DNA from: an uncultured Bacteroidota bacterium
Lineage (GTDB): Bacteria; Bacteroidota; Rhodothermia; Rhodothermales; UBA10348
Assembly: GCA_937876355.1 (NCBI GenBank)
Contig: CALFHN010000164.1
Location: 1 to 45,906 of the forward strand
Reading direction: 5' to 3'
DNA length: 45,906 nt
Shown here one piece after another: positions 16,651 to 24,620 of this stretch. Positions within the stretch are counted from its first letter, which is position 1. Each line of letters starts with the position of its first letter. The position numbers and the translations under genes were made by a program. The notes under the pieces are model-generated. The model worked only from the letters and a program-made list of their open reading frames with translations, was not told the origin of the DNA and did no database searches.

Positions 16651-18144
16651 ATGTCTAATAACGAACAACGCTTTTCGAGCAGGATCGGACTTATCCTGAG
16701 TGTCCTTGGAATTGCCGTAGGCACTGGAAATATCTGGCGATTTCCCCGGATCGCGGCGTCTAATGCTGGTGAATCTGGAGCAGGAGCGTTCTTATTAGCT
16801 TGGTTTATTTTCCTATTGATCTGGTCCATTCCACTGATTATTGCGGAGTATGCATTGGGAAAAAAAGGGAGAATGGGTGTTGTTGGGACCATTTCTAAGA
16901 TAGCGGGGGAAAAATTTGCTTGGATGGGGGCGTTTATTGCTTTCGTTGCCACCGCAATAATGTTTTACTATTCGGTCGTGGCTGGCTGGTGCCTCTATTA
17001 CTTTTCTCAAATGGTGATCAATCCGCTTCCGATCACATTGGAATCATCGACTGCTATTTGGGAAGGGTTTCAGCAATCCGGTCTTCCTGTTGTGTTTCAT
17101 GGCATTGCCATGACCATTGGGGCGCTGGTTGTTTGGAAAGGGGTCAAGTCGATCGAACGAGTCAATACGTTTCTCATTCCGGCTCTGTTTACAATTGTTC
17201 TCATTTCGCTAGTGAGGGCTGTCACATTAGATGGCGCTGGAGATGGTATTGCGTTCCTGTTTTCGCCGGACTGGGCAACGTTAAGAGCCCCTAGGATATG
17301 GCTTGAAGCGTTAACTCAGAATGCTTGGGATACAGGAGCAGGATGGGGACTGATCCTCACATACGGGGCCTACATGCATTCGAAACACGGCGTAGTTAAA
17401 AATGCAATGGTAACCGGATTTGGAAACAACCTGGTGTCTCTTGTGGCAGCGATTACCATTTTCGGGACGGTTTTCGCGGTGTTGGGTTCAGAATTGACGA
17501 AGCCAGAGATCCTCAAAGTCATGCAGGAAAGCGGACCGGCCGCGACGGGCCTGACGTTTATTTGGATGCCGCAGTTATTCGCCAAAATGGCCTTTGGGAA
17601 TCCGCTGGCAATGCTTTTCTTCTTGGGGCTCTCCTTTGCTGCGTTCAGCTCTCTCATATCCATGATCGAATTAACCACCAGGATATTTGTCGATATGGGC
17701 TTGGCTCGGAAAAGTGCGGTAATCGCGGTTTGCTCGGTTTCTTTTTTACTGGGAATTCCTTCGGCCATCAACCTCACGTTTTTTGGAAATCAAGACTTCG
17801 TTTGGGGTGTGGCGCTAATGGTTTCGGGAGCATTCATCGCCTTCTCGGTCAACAAATATGGTGTTACTGCATTTAGAAGGGATGCCATTGACGGGGCCGA
17901 AGGAGATTGGAGTGCTGGTCCGCTATGGGATTTGCTGATGAAATATTTCATTCCTCTTCAGGCGGTCATATTACTCGGATGGTGGTTCTGGCTTTCCGCA
18001 ACAGTGTATGCTCCCGATTCTTGGTTCAACCCCTTGGATCCGTACAGTGTGATGACGGTGGTTCTACAATGGGTAGTGGTTTTATCCGTTTTTCTAATCG
18101 CCAATAAGTGGATGGTGCGCAAGACGTTAGGAGAACATTCTTGA
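16651..18144 (+). CDS. Sodium-dependent transporter of the NSS/SNF family
   Basis: The 497-residue membrane protein has the NSS family opening, FSSRIGLILSVLGIAVGTGNIWRFPRIA split across the first helix, which holds the unwound Na+/substrate-binding site. It then shows the usual hydrophobic helices with EYALGKKGRMG in the first loop and WGLILTYGAYM later (12 helices are expected in LeuT-like members). These symporters take up amino acids or related amines with Na+, consistent with a marine setting. It is preceded by the Ntn hydrolase and overlaps the phosphatase start by 4 bases. The substrate is not readable from sequence. Confidence 0.95.
   Translation: MSNNEQRFSSRIGLILSVLGIAVGTGNIWRFPRIAASNAGESGAGAFLLAWFIFLLIWSIPLIIAEYALGKKGRMGVVGTISKIAGEKFAWMGAFIAFVATAIMFYYSVVAGWCLYYFSQMVINPLPITLESSTAIWEGFQQSGLPVVFHGIAMTIGALVVWKGVKSIERVNTFLIPALFTIVLISLVRAVTLDGAGDGIAFLFSPDWATLRAPRIWLEALTQNAWDTGAGWGLILTYGAYMHSKHGVVKNAMVTGFGNNLVSLVAAITIFGTVFAVLGSELTKPEILKVMQESGPAATGLTFIWMPQLFAKMAFGNPLAMLFFLGLSFAAFSSLISMIELTTRIFVDMGLARKSAVIAVCSVSFLLGIPSAINLTFFGNQDFVWGVALMVSGAFIAFSVNKYGVTAFRRDAIDGAEGDWSAGPLWDLLMKYFIPLQAVILLGWWFWLSATVYAPDSWFNPLDPYSVMTVVLQWVVVLSVFLIANKWMVRKTLGEHS
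18129..18133 (+). promoter_or_regulatory. Ribosome-binding site that fixes the phosphatase start
   Basis: AGGAG at 18129-18133, inside the end of the symporter gene, lies 7 bases ahead of the TTG at 18141. It decides for this TTG over the upstream ATG at 18108, which has no such signal. Confidence 0.75.
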
Positions 18145-18638
18145 ATCCAATAAAGGTTGTTTTTGTTTGTTTGGGCAATATTTGCAGAAGTCCTTTGGCT
18201 GAAGGGGTTTTTCGATCCATTGTAATGAAGCACGGCCAGCAGGACGTTTTTGTCGTCGATTCTGCCGGGACAAGTGCGTGGCATATTGGATCGGCGCCTG
18301 ACGCTAGAATGTGCCAAACAGCTGTCAAAAATGGTTTATCTATAGCTCAGTTAAAAGGTCGCCAGTTTCAAAAAGAGGATCTGGAGCGTTTTGACTACAT
18401 TTTTGCTATGGACAAAAACAATCTTAACGACATTTTGTCTCTAGACGAGAAAGGAACGTTTTCGGCAAAGGTTCGCTTGTTCAGAGAGTTCGATCCTGAT
18501 CCAGACAATTATCAAGTTCCAGATCCGTACTACGGAGGCGAAAAAGGATTTGACGACGTTTATAGTATGGTAGAGAGAACCTCCAGAACGTTATTTCATC
18601 GTCTTGCCGAAGAGTATCGCCTATCTATCGAGTATTGA
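18141..18638 (+). CDS. Low-molecular-weight protein tyrosine phosphatase
   Basis: From the TTG at 18141 the protein has 165 residues and starts with the catalytic loop almost at once: VFVCLGNICRSPLAE. This is the C(X)5R(S) motif with nucleophile Cys10 and Arg16. The general-acid Asp lies in PDPYYGG. Length is close to family members (about 150-160). Such enzymes dephosphorylate phosphotyrosine proteins, often of exopolysaccharide systems, or arginine-phosphate. A start 11 residues upstream is possible but has no Shine-Dalgarno sequence. TTGA overlap with the symporter implies coupling. Its last 18 bases overlap the convergent HAD gene. The dTDP-sugar genes nearby make a link to polysaccharide control thinkable, but they are on the other strand. 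Confidence 0.93.
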   Translation: MNPIKVVFVCLGNICRSPLAEGVFRSIVMKHGQQDVFVVDSAGTSAWHIGSAPDARMCQTAVKNGLSIAQLKGRQFQKEDLERFDYIFAMDKNNLNDILSLDEKGTFSAKVRLFREFDPDPDNYQVPDPYYGGEKGFDDVYSMVERTSRTLFHRLAEEYRLSIEY

Positions 18639-19316
18639 CTCGAAAAAAGGCCAAACAGTATTGGTTTCATCCAAAGTGGTAACCAATAGATCTGGATCAA
18701 GTCCGGCCAAATTGTCATGTGTGCTCATTCCTGTAGATACGGCCATAGCCCATGCCCCAAAATGCCTTGAGCACTTGATGTCGTGTTCTGTATCTCCAAT
18801 CACGATAGTCTTACTTGGACTAAACGAAAGCCCATAGTGCGCAGATGCTCTATCAGCAGCAAATTGTGGAAGCATATTTCGATCTTCGTGATCGCTGCCG
18901 AATCCTCCGCAAGGGAAGTACGATGCAATCCGACCAGCTCCAAGCTTCATATAAGCCGTTTTCTCCAAGTTTCCAGTAATGAGGCCCAGATAATAATCAG
19001 GCCTAGAAGCTAAGGTGTCTAGAAGTTTCTGAACGCCGGGTAGCAGCGTTACATGTTCGGGGCGAATTACGTTTTCCAACGCAGCGGCATATTGCTCGAG
19101 ACAAAGTGGAATAAGCGCCGGTATTTCATCTTCACTAAAACCGCCTAAACGAAGACAGTCTCTGACAATGGCAGGATCGGTTCGGCCACCTAATGCTACC
19201 TTCGTTATGTCGATATCAGTCCCGCAGAATGCCGATAAGGCGGCGGCAATTGCTTTTCGACCGGTTCCACCGGACGTAATTAGCGTGCCGTCAATATCAA
19301 AGAGGACCAAAACCAT
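18621..19316 (-). CDS. HAD-superfamily hydrolase, phosphoglycolate phosphatase-like
   Basis: The 231-residue protein has HAD motif I FDIDGTLI (Asp7 nucleophile, Asp9 acid/base), motif II LITGN, and motif IV VIGDTEHDI. The cap inserted after motif I is helical, as in the phosphoglycolate phosphatase and beta-phosphoglucomutase group. It most likely hydrolyses a small phosphate ester in the cytoplasm. LITGNLEKTAYMKL is typical of the Gph-like subgroup, but the true substrate is unknown. The stop lies inside the end of the convergent phosphatase gene (18-base overlap). The rfb-type genes lie upstream on the same strand with a 44-base gap, so co-transcription is plausible. Confidence 0.9.
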   Translation of the reverse strand: MVLVLFDIDGTLITSGGTGRKAIAAALSAFCGTDIDITKVALGGRTDPAIVRDCLRLGGFSEDEIPALIPLCLEQYAAALENVIRPEHVTLLPGVQKLLDTLASRPDYYLGLITGNLEKTAYMKLGAGRIASYFPCGGFGSDHEDRNMLPQFAADRASAHYGLSFSPSKTIVIGDTEHDIKCSRHFGAWAMAVSTGMSTHDNLAGLDPDLLVTTLDETNTVWPFFESILDR

Positions 19317-19360
19317 TTTGTAACCTGATCTATTGTTTGGGGCGAATCTAACGCGCAGGG

Positions 19361-19834
19361 TTAATCAATTATGTAGGGAGAATCAGCCGTGTCTTCGTGC
19401 CGAATTTCGTCCACCTGTTCTTTTCGGTCACGACCCGCGTACAATTTATTGGGAAAATTGAGCACGAAGGCATCTTGATCGCCCGCGTTTACATACGCAT
19501 GAACGACGCCAGGCGGGATGGACACAACCACGGCATTTGCTAGGCCAACGTCTAAGACGTTCCGAATTCCAAAAGAGGGCGAATCCCTCCTTGCATCCCA
19601 AAGGAACAGGCGATAATGACCATGAAAAAAGGTAAATCGATCGGTTTGAGAGGCGTGCTCGTGGGGGCCCCGTTGTTTTCCGGGTAGCGTGGAAGAGAGA
19701 TAACCCATTTCAGGAAAATCTGCATCAGGAAGCATATCCGATCTGAATAACTCGGCCAACCATCCTCGATCATCCGAAAAGGTCGAAAAAGGAAGGATGT
19801 GAACGCCCAAAATGGTCCCTTCTTTCCAAGTCAT
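19361..19834 (-). CDS. dTDP-4-dehydrorhamnose 3,5-epimerase-family protein, short form
   Basis: The 157-residue cupin is shorter than classical RmlC (about 180). It shows FSDDRGWLAELFR near the start, the His-bearing RGPHEHA where RmlC has RGLHYQ with its catalytic His, and VSIPPGVVHAYVN in the cupin core. In RmlC the catalytic Tyr sits in an FLYK-like strand; here the aligned stretch is FVLNF, so that position is Asn by eye. It may therefore do a single epimerisation, a ketoisomerase-like step, or something else. Its start overlaps the rfbA stop (ATGA), so it belongs to the same operon. Confidence 0.82.
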   Translation of the reverse strand: MTWKEGTILGVHILPFSTFSDDRGWLAELFRSDMLPDADFPEMGYLSSTLPGKQRGPHEHASQTDRFTFFHGHYRLFLWDARRDSPSFGIRNVLDVGLANAVVVSIPPGVVHAYVNAGDQDAFVLNFPNKLYAGRDRKEQVDEIRHEDTADSPYIID

Positions 19835-20586
19835 CGAGCGCCCTCGTTTCCTAGTTCTTCGTAAAACAAATCTCTAGCCAATTTACCAGCCTCCTCTAAA
19901 CCATCAAAGGTGCCCGCATCACCCCACCAAGAGGTCAGGATGCCATGAGAAAGGGTGCCCTTATCGGCATACATGTTGCTGACGTCACTGATTTCCAATT
20001 CACCCCTTTCGGATGGCTTTAGGTCATCAATAAAGTCGAACACGGACGCATCGTAAAAATAAATCCCAACAACCGAAAAAGAAGAGGGCGGTACGGCTGG
20101 TTTTTCAATAACACGAAGAATACGGTCTCCATCAAATTCGGGCACACCATAACGCTCTGGATCGTGTACTTTTTTTAATAAAACGCGTGCACCTCCTTCG
20201 CCGGAGGCAATTTGTGCCTTAAAAGCCTCCACTTCGTGACCTATATCTGCACCAAGTACATTATCGCCCAAAACGACTACAAAAGGCTCGTTTTGTACAA
20301 AATTCTGACACAGTGAAAGTGCCTGAGCTATGCCGCCAGGTTCATCTTGCACACGGTAGGTTAAATCAAGCCCCATACGAGACCCACTCCCAAGTAGATT
20401 TACGACGTCTCCCATGTGCTCTGGGCTCGTTACGATACCTATTTCCGTGATACCAGCACGTCTCAGCCTCATGAGCGGGTGAAATATCATGGGATACCGC
20501 CCGACCGGCAACAAATGTTTGTTGGTTACCCTGGTTAATGGATACAGCCGACTGCCCGTTCCTCCTGCTAATACTACACCCTTCAT
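19831..20586 (-). CDS. rfbA: Glucose-1-phosphate thymidylyltransferase-type nucleotidyltransferase
   Basis: The 251-residue protein begins with the nucleotidyltransferase signature MKGVVLAGGTGSRLYPLT. It continues with NKHLLPVGRYPMI, which supplies the active-site Lys, QDEPGGIAQAL, and VVLGDNVLG with the metal-binding Asp. YGVPEFDGDRILRVIEKP is also characteristic. It is shorter than E. coli RmlA (about 290) and lacks its C-terminal extension, as in short RmlA/SpsI-like forms. It should join dTTP and glucose-1-phosphate to dTDP-glucose in the cytoplasm. It sits between rfbB (20-base gap) and the epimerase-like gene (4-base overlap). Confidence 0.92.
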   Translation of the reverse strand: MKGVVLAGGTGSRLYPLTRVTNKHLLPVGRYPMIFHPLMRLRRAGITEIGIVTSPEHMGDVVNLLGSGSRMGLDLTYRVQDEPGGIAQALSLCQNFVQNEPFVVVLGDNVLGADIGHEVEAFKAQIASGEGGARVLLKKVHDPERYGVPEFDGDRILRVIEKPAVPPSSFSVVGIYFYDASVFDFIDDLKPSERGELEISDVSNMYADKGTLSHGILTSWWGDAGTFDGLEEAGKLARDLFYEELGNEGAR

Positions 20587-20606
20587 GAGAATCCTCGTTC
20601 TTCGGA

Positions 20607-21662
20607 TCAGCGATTATCGTACTGTGATTTATAATAAGTCCGGTAGGAATCGTCCAAAATATTGGATAACCAACTTGAATGCTTCATGTACCAATCGACA
20701 GTTTTTTTCAGCCCCTCGATGAGCGAATGCTGAGGACTCCAACCCAACTCTTTTTGCGTCTCGGACGAGTCGATAGCGTACCTGAAATCGTGACCGGCAC
20801 GGTCTTGAACAAACGATATTAAGCTCTGACTGTGACCGGATGCCTGCCCTGTTTTTTCATCGTATACATCTAGTAAAGCCTTTACTAGCCCTAAATTACT
20901 GGATTCTTGGGATCCACCAATTAAGTAGGTAGATCCAATGCTTCCCTGAAAAAGGACTATTTCCAGCGCAGCGCAATGATCCTCTACAAAAAGCCAGTCA
21001 CGGACATTATCTCCTTTTCCATAAACAGGAATTGGAATCCTTTGGCGTGCATTATTGAGCACTAGAGGAATTAGCTTCTCTGGAAACTGATAGGGCCCGT
21101 AGTTATTACTGGTGTTAGTGATGAGATAGGGCAACCCGTAGGTTGCACCGAAGGACCTTACTAGATGATCGGCTGAAGCTTTGGAGGCCGCATAGGGAGA
21201 GCGCGGTGCGTAGGGCGAGTTGAGTGTGAACAAGCCAGTGGGGCCGAGCGTGCCAAACACTTCATCCGTAGAAACGTGGTGAAACAGCCCCTGGCCAGCC
21301 TTCCAGTTGTTGCGCGCTGCTTGCAGCAATACAATTGTGCCGTCCACATTTGTTCGAACGAATGTAGTTGGATCTGTAATAGATCGATCTACGTGAGATT
21401 CAGCCGCAAAATGTACTACAGCGTCAAATTTGTAAAGATCAAAAAGACGCTCTACTAAGACAGAGTCGGTGATATCACCCAATTCAAAAGAATAATTGGG
21501 CTGATCCGTTAAGCCGGCAACGTTTTCGAGGTTACCCGCATAAGTCAATGCATCTAGGTTTACGAAACGCACCTCTGGATGACGTGGTACCAATCGGTTC
21601 AGGTAATTAGACCCGATAAATCCAGCCCCACCCGTTACTAATATACATTTTGGACTTCTCAA
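20607..21662 (-). CDS. rfbB: dTDP-glucose 4,6-dehydratase
   Basis: The 351-residue short-chain dehydrogenase has the NAD-binding ILVTGGAGFIGSNYLNRL at the start. AVVHFAAESHVDRSI matches RfbB closely, HVSTDEVFG holds the Thr132-Asp133-Glu134 catalytic group, and the YAASK motif contains Tyr157 and Lys161. NTSNNYGPYQFPEKLIPL is a near-diagnostic RfbB stretch. It converts dTDP-glucose to dTDP-4-keto-6-deoxyglucose. The start is TTG, as no in-frame ATG precedes the nucleotide-binding loop. It is first in the rfbB-rfbA-epimerase order and divergent from polA. No rfbD reductase is in the window, so the final sugar is not necessarily rhamnose. Confidence 0.95.
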   Translation of the reverse strand: MRSPKCILVTGGAGFIGSNYLNRLVPRHPEVRFVNLDALTYAGNLENVAGLTDQPNYSFELGDITDSVLVERLFDLYKFDAVVHFAAESHVDRSITDPTTFVRTNVDGTIVLLQAARNNWKAGQGLFHHVSTDEVFGTLGPTGLFTLNSPYAPRSPYAASKASADHLVRSFGATYGLPYLITNTSNNYGPYQFPEKLIPLVLNNARQRIPIPVYGKGDNVRDWLFVEDHCAALEIVLFQGSIGSTYLIGGSQESSNLGLVKALLDVYDEKTGQASGHSQSLISFVQDRAGHDFRYAIDSSETQKELGWSPQHSLIEGLKKTVDWYMKHSSWLSNILDDSYRTYYKSQYDNR

Positions 21663-21783
21663 GACGTAAGACGCACCATTTCAAGAATTTCGAAAATTTC
21701 GACCTTCTCATGTAAGAACGATGGCTCGAAGGGTTCCGACTGAGCGCTGTGATTCATAGCTTGTATCAAACCAAATTTGCTGC

Positions 21784-24600
21784 ATGAGTACTTCCAAAAA
21801 AACGCTTTACCTGCTAGATGCCATGGCATTGGCATATCGAGCGCACTTTATTTTTATAAATCGTCCACTGATTAATTCAAAGGGATTCAACACGAGCGCC
21901 ACATATGGATTCACGTCTGCGTTGATCAAATTGATTGAAGATCATGGGATAGATCACTTAGCCGTCGTCTTTGATGTGATGGGCGAAGGGGGGACGTTTC
22001 GGGACGAAATGTACGCAGAGTATAAAGGCCATAGGGATCCTCCTCCTGAAGAATTGATCGCAAACCTGCCTCATATCAAACAGATTGTTCAGGCAATGGA
22101 TATTCCAGTAATTGAGGTGGAAGGTGTAGAGGCAGACGATGTGATCGGGACCCTTGCGAAACAAGCTGAACGTGATGGGGCCCATACAGTTATCGTATCT
22201 CCCGACAAGGATTTTCAGCAACTGCTAAGTGTCGACATCGAAATGTTTCGGCCGGCGTATCGGGGAGAAGAATTTGATCCAATAACGGAGGCCTCATTCA
22301 TCGGAAAATATGGCCTAAACCCCGTTCAGTTCATTGATGTTCTCGCCCTGATGGGTGATGCAGCCGACAATGTGCCTGGAGTAAAAGGAATTGGAGAAAA
22401 AACCGCTGTCAAACTCATTCAGGAGTATGGATCTTTGGAAAATCTCCTGGATCATGCGAGCGAAGTGAAGGGGAAACGGGCGCAGGAGGGGTTGGCCAAT
22501 GAAGCGGATATGGCCCGGCTTTCAAAACGATTGGTCACCATCAAAACAGACGTAGAACTTGCCGCTGGATGGGATGATTTTACGTGTAAAGCGCCAGATT
22601 TGGGTCACGTCAAACAATTGTTTGATGAACTGGAATTTTCGAGGCTGTACGACCGGGCTGAGCGAGTCTTAGGACCAAAATATGCGAGTGAAGCTGGCCT
22701 ATTCGCGCCTTTGAAGACGACATCAGACAAGGGGCACATGGCCGCGAACCAAGATGAACCTGAGGAACCTTCAGACCTCTTTGCAGCATCAAATTTCGAG
22801 TCGTACCAAGCAGAATCCGTGGACTATCAGTTTGTTACCACACCGGACAAACTCCGGGAAGTTGCTGAATACATAGTGAAGTTTGATCGGGTGAGTTTTG
22901 ATACGGAAACCACGTCTGTCGACTCTCAGCTAGCTTCTTTGGTCGGAATTTCGTTATGTGTAAAGCCGGGGGAAGCGTTCTATATACCTACTCCAATGCC
23001 TGATGGGACGACCACCGAAGAGGTTTTAGACCTGGTTCGTCCGATTTTGGAAGGTCCAGCCCTGAAGGTGGGCCAGAATGTCAAATATGATTGGATTGTG
23101 CTGGCTCACCACGGCGTTCAAGTAGTCGGTCCAGTTTTCGATACCATGGTTGCACATTATCTGATTGCTCCTGAAGAGGCGCATAACCTTGATGCTTTGG
23201 CTAAGCGATATCTCAATTATGAGACTATTCCTATTTCTTCGTTGATAGGGTCTGGGAAAAGCCAGATTTCGATGAGGGAAGTCGCTCCATCTGACGTTTC
23301 TCCCTACGCATGTGAAGACGCTGACATAGCTCTTCGCCTGGCCGACGTATTTAAGCCTCTTTTGGATGAAAAAGATGTTTCGTTCGTGGCATATGACATA
23401 GAATTCCCACTCGTTGAAGTGCTTTCTGAGATGGAATTGGCGGGAATAGCACTGGATACTTCTGTGTTAATGGACCTTTCCAAAAGAACGGCAGAAGATT
23501 TAGAGGTTTTAGAACGGCAAATTTATGAGGCGGCTGAGGAGGAATTTAATATTGCATCGCCGGCTCAAATTGGAGTGATTTTGTATGAAAAACTAGGACT
23601 TCGAGTCATTTCCAAAACGTCTACAGGCAAGCCATCAACAAAGGAATCTGATTTGCAGGTCTTGGCTTCTGAACACGCACTGCCTGGAATGATATTGGAT
23701 TGGCGGGAACTGGCAAAGCTGAAATCGACGTACATCGACTCCCTCGGGAATCTTGTACATCCAATAACACATCGCATTCACACTTCGTACAGTCAAACAA
23801 CCGCGGCAACCGGGAGGTTGTCTAGTAACAAGCCGAACCTTCAGAATATTCCGATTAGGACGGAGCGGGGCCGAGAAGTACGCAAAGCATTTATAGCCAA
23901 GCCGGGCTCTGTCTTGATGTCTGCGGATTATGCTCAGATTGAACTTCGCATCTTAGCTTCACTCTCTGGGGATGAAGCCTTGAAACAGGCGTACCGAGAC
24001 GGAATTGACATTCACACAGCTACGGCTGCGCGGGTTTTTAGTGTCCCCGTGGAAGAGGTCACAAGGCTACAACGCAATAAGGCCAAAGAGGTGAATTATG
24101 GCATTCCGTATGGGATTTCAGCCTTTGGACTTGCAGCGCGCTTACGTTGTTCTCGAACGGAAGCGCAGGAGTTGATCGATGGCTACAACCAAAATTTCCC
24201 TGCCGTGGCGTCTTTTATTGTTCATCAAATTGAAAAGGCCCAAGAAACGGGATACGCCGAAACCATGCTCGGCAGGAAGAGATATATTCCAGACATCAAT
24301 GCCAAAAACAGGACAGTCAGGGCATTTGCAGAGCGTGTTTCCGTCAATATGCCTATTCAGGGCACTCAGGCGGACATGATTAAATTAGCGATGATTGCTA
24401 TTCAGCGGCGTATGAAAAAAGAAGGGCTGATAAGTAAGATGCTTCTGCAGGTTCATGATGAACTTGTATTTGAGGTCATCCCATCCGAACTCGAACAGAT
24501 GAAGACCTTGGTTCGAGAAGAAATGACAGGGGCGCTTCTGCTTGAAATACCAGTAGAAGTGTCTATGGATGTTGGCAATAATTGGCTTGAAGCCCACTAA
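21784..24600 (+). CDS. polA: DNA polymerase I with 5' nuclease, proofreading and polymerase domains
   Basis: The 938-residue protein has all three domains. The 5' nuclease runs to about residue 300 (LYLLDAMALAYRAHF, VEGVEADDVIGTLA, GDAADNVPGVKGIGEKTA). The 3'-5' exonuclease has intact carboxylates: Asp373/Glu375 in SFDTETTSVD, and YACEDADIALRL. The polymerase has motif A SADYAQIELRIL (Asp715), motif B with KAKEVNYGIPYGISAFGLA, and motif C QVHDELVFEV (Asp892). Tyr772 stands where E. coli has Phe762 and Taq Phe667, a change known to reduce discrimination against dideoxynucleotides. It repairs DNA and removes RNA primers. It is divergent from rfbB with a 121-base gap, and the M16 peptidase gene follows 20 bases downstream. 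Confidence 0.97.
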   Translation: MSTSKKTLYLLDAMALAYRAHFIFINRPLINSKGFNTSATYGFTSALIKLIEDHGIDHLAVVFDVMGEGGTFRDEMYAEYKGHRDPPPEELIANLPHIKQIVQAMDIPVIEVEGVEADDVIGTLAKQAERDGAHTVIVSPDKDFQQLLSVDIEMFRPAYRGEEFDPITEASFIGKYGLNPVQFIDVLALMGDAADNVPGVKGIGEKTAVKLIQEYGSLENLLDHASEVKGKRAQEGLANEADMARLSKRLVTIKTDVELAAGWDDFTCKAPDLGHVKQLFDELEFSRLYDRAERVLGPKYASEAGLFAPLKTTSDKGHMAANQDEPEEPSDLFAASNFESYQAESVDYQFVTTPDKLREVAEYIVKFDRVSFDTETTSVDSQLASLVGISLCVKPGEAFYIPTPMPDGTTTEEVLDLVRPILEGPALKVGQNVKYDWIVLAHHGVQVVGPVFDTMVAHYLIAPEEAHNLDALAKRYLNYETIPISSLIGSGKSQISMREVAPSDVSPYACEDADIALRLADVFKPLLDEKDVSFVAYDIEFPLVEVLSEMELAGIALDTSVLMDLSKRTAEDLEVLERQIYEAAEEEFNIASPAQIGVILYEKLGLRVISKTSTGKPSTKESDLQVLASEHALPGMILDWRELAKLKSTYIDSLGNLVHPITHRIHTSYSQTTAATGRLSSNKPNLQNIPIRTERGREVRKAFIAKPGSVLMSADYAQIELRILASLSGDEALKQAYRDGIDIHTATAARVFSVPVEEVTRLQRNKAKEVNYGIPYGISAFGLAARLRCSRTEAQELIDGYNQNFPAVASFIVHQIEKAQETGYAETMLGRKRYIPDINAKNRTVRAFAERVSVNMPIQGTQADMIKLAMIAIQRRMKKEGLISKMLLQVHDELVFEVIPSELEQMKTLVREEMTGALLLEIPVEVSMDVGNNWLEAH

Positions 24601-24620
24601 CCGATCTTAACAACAGCGTT

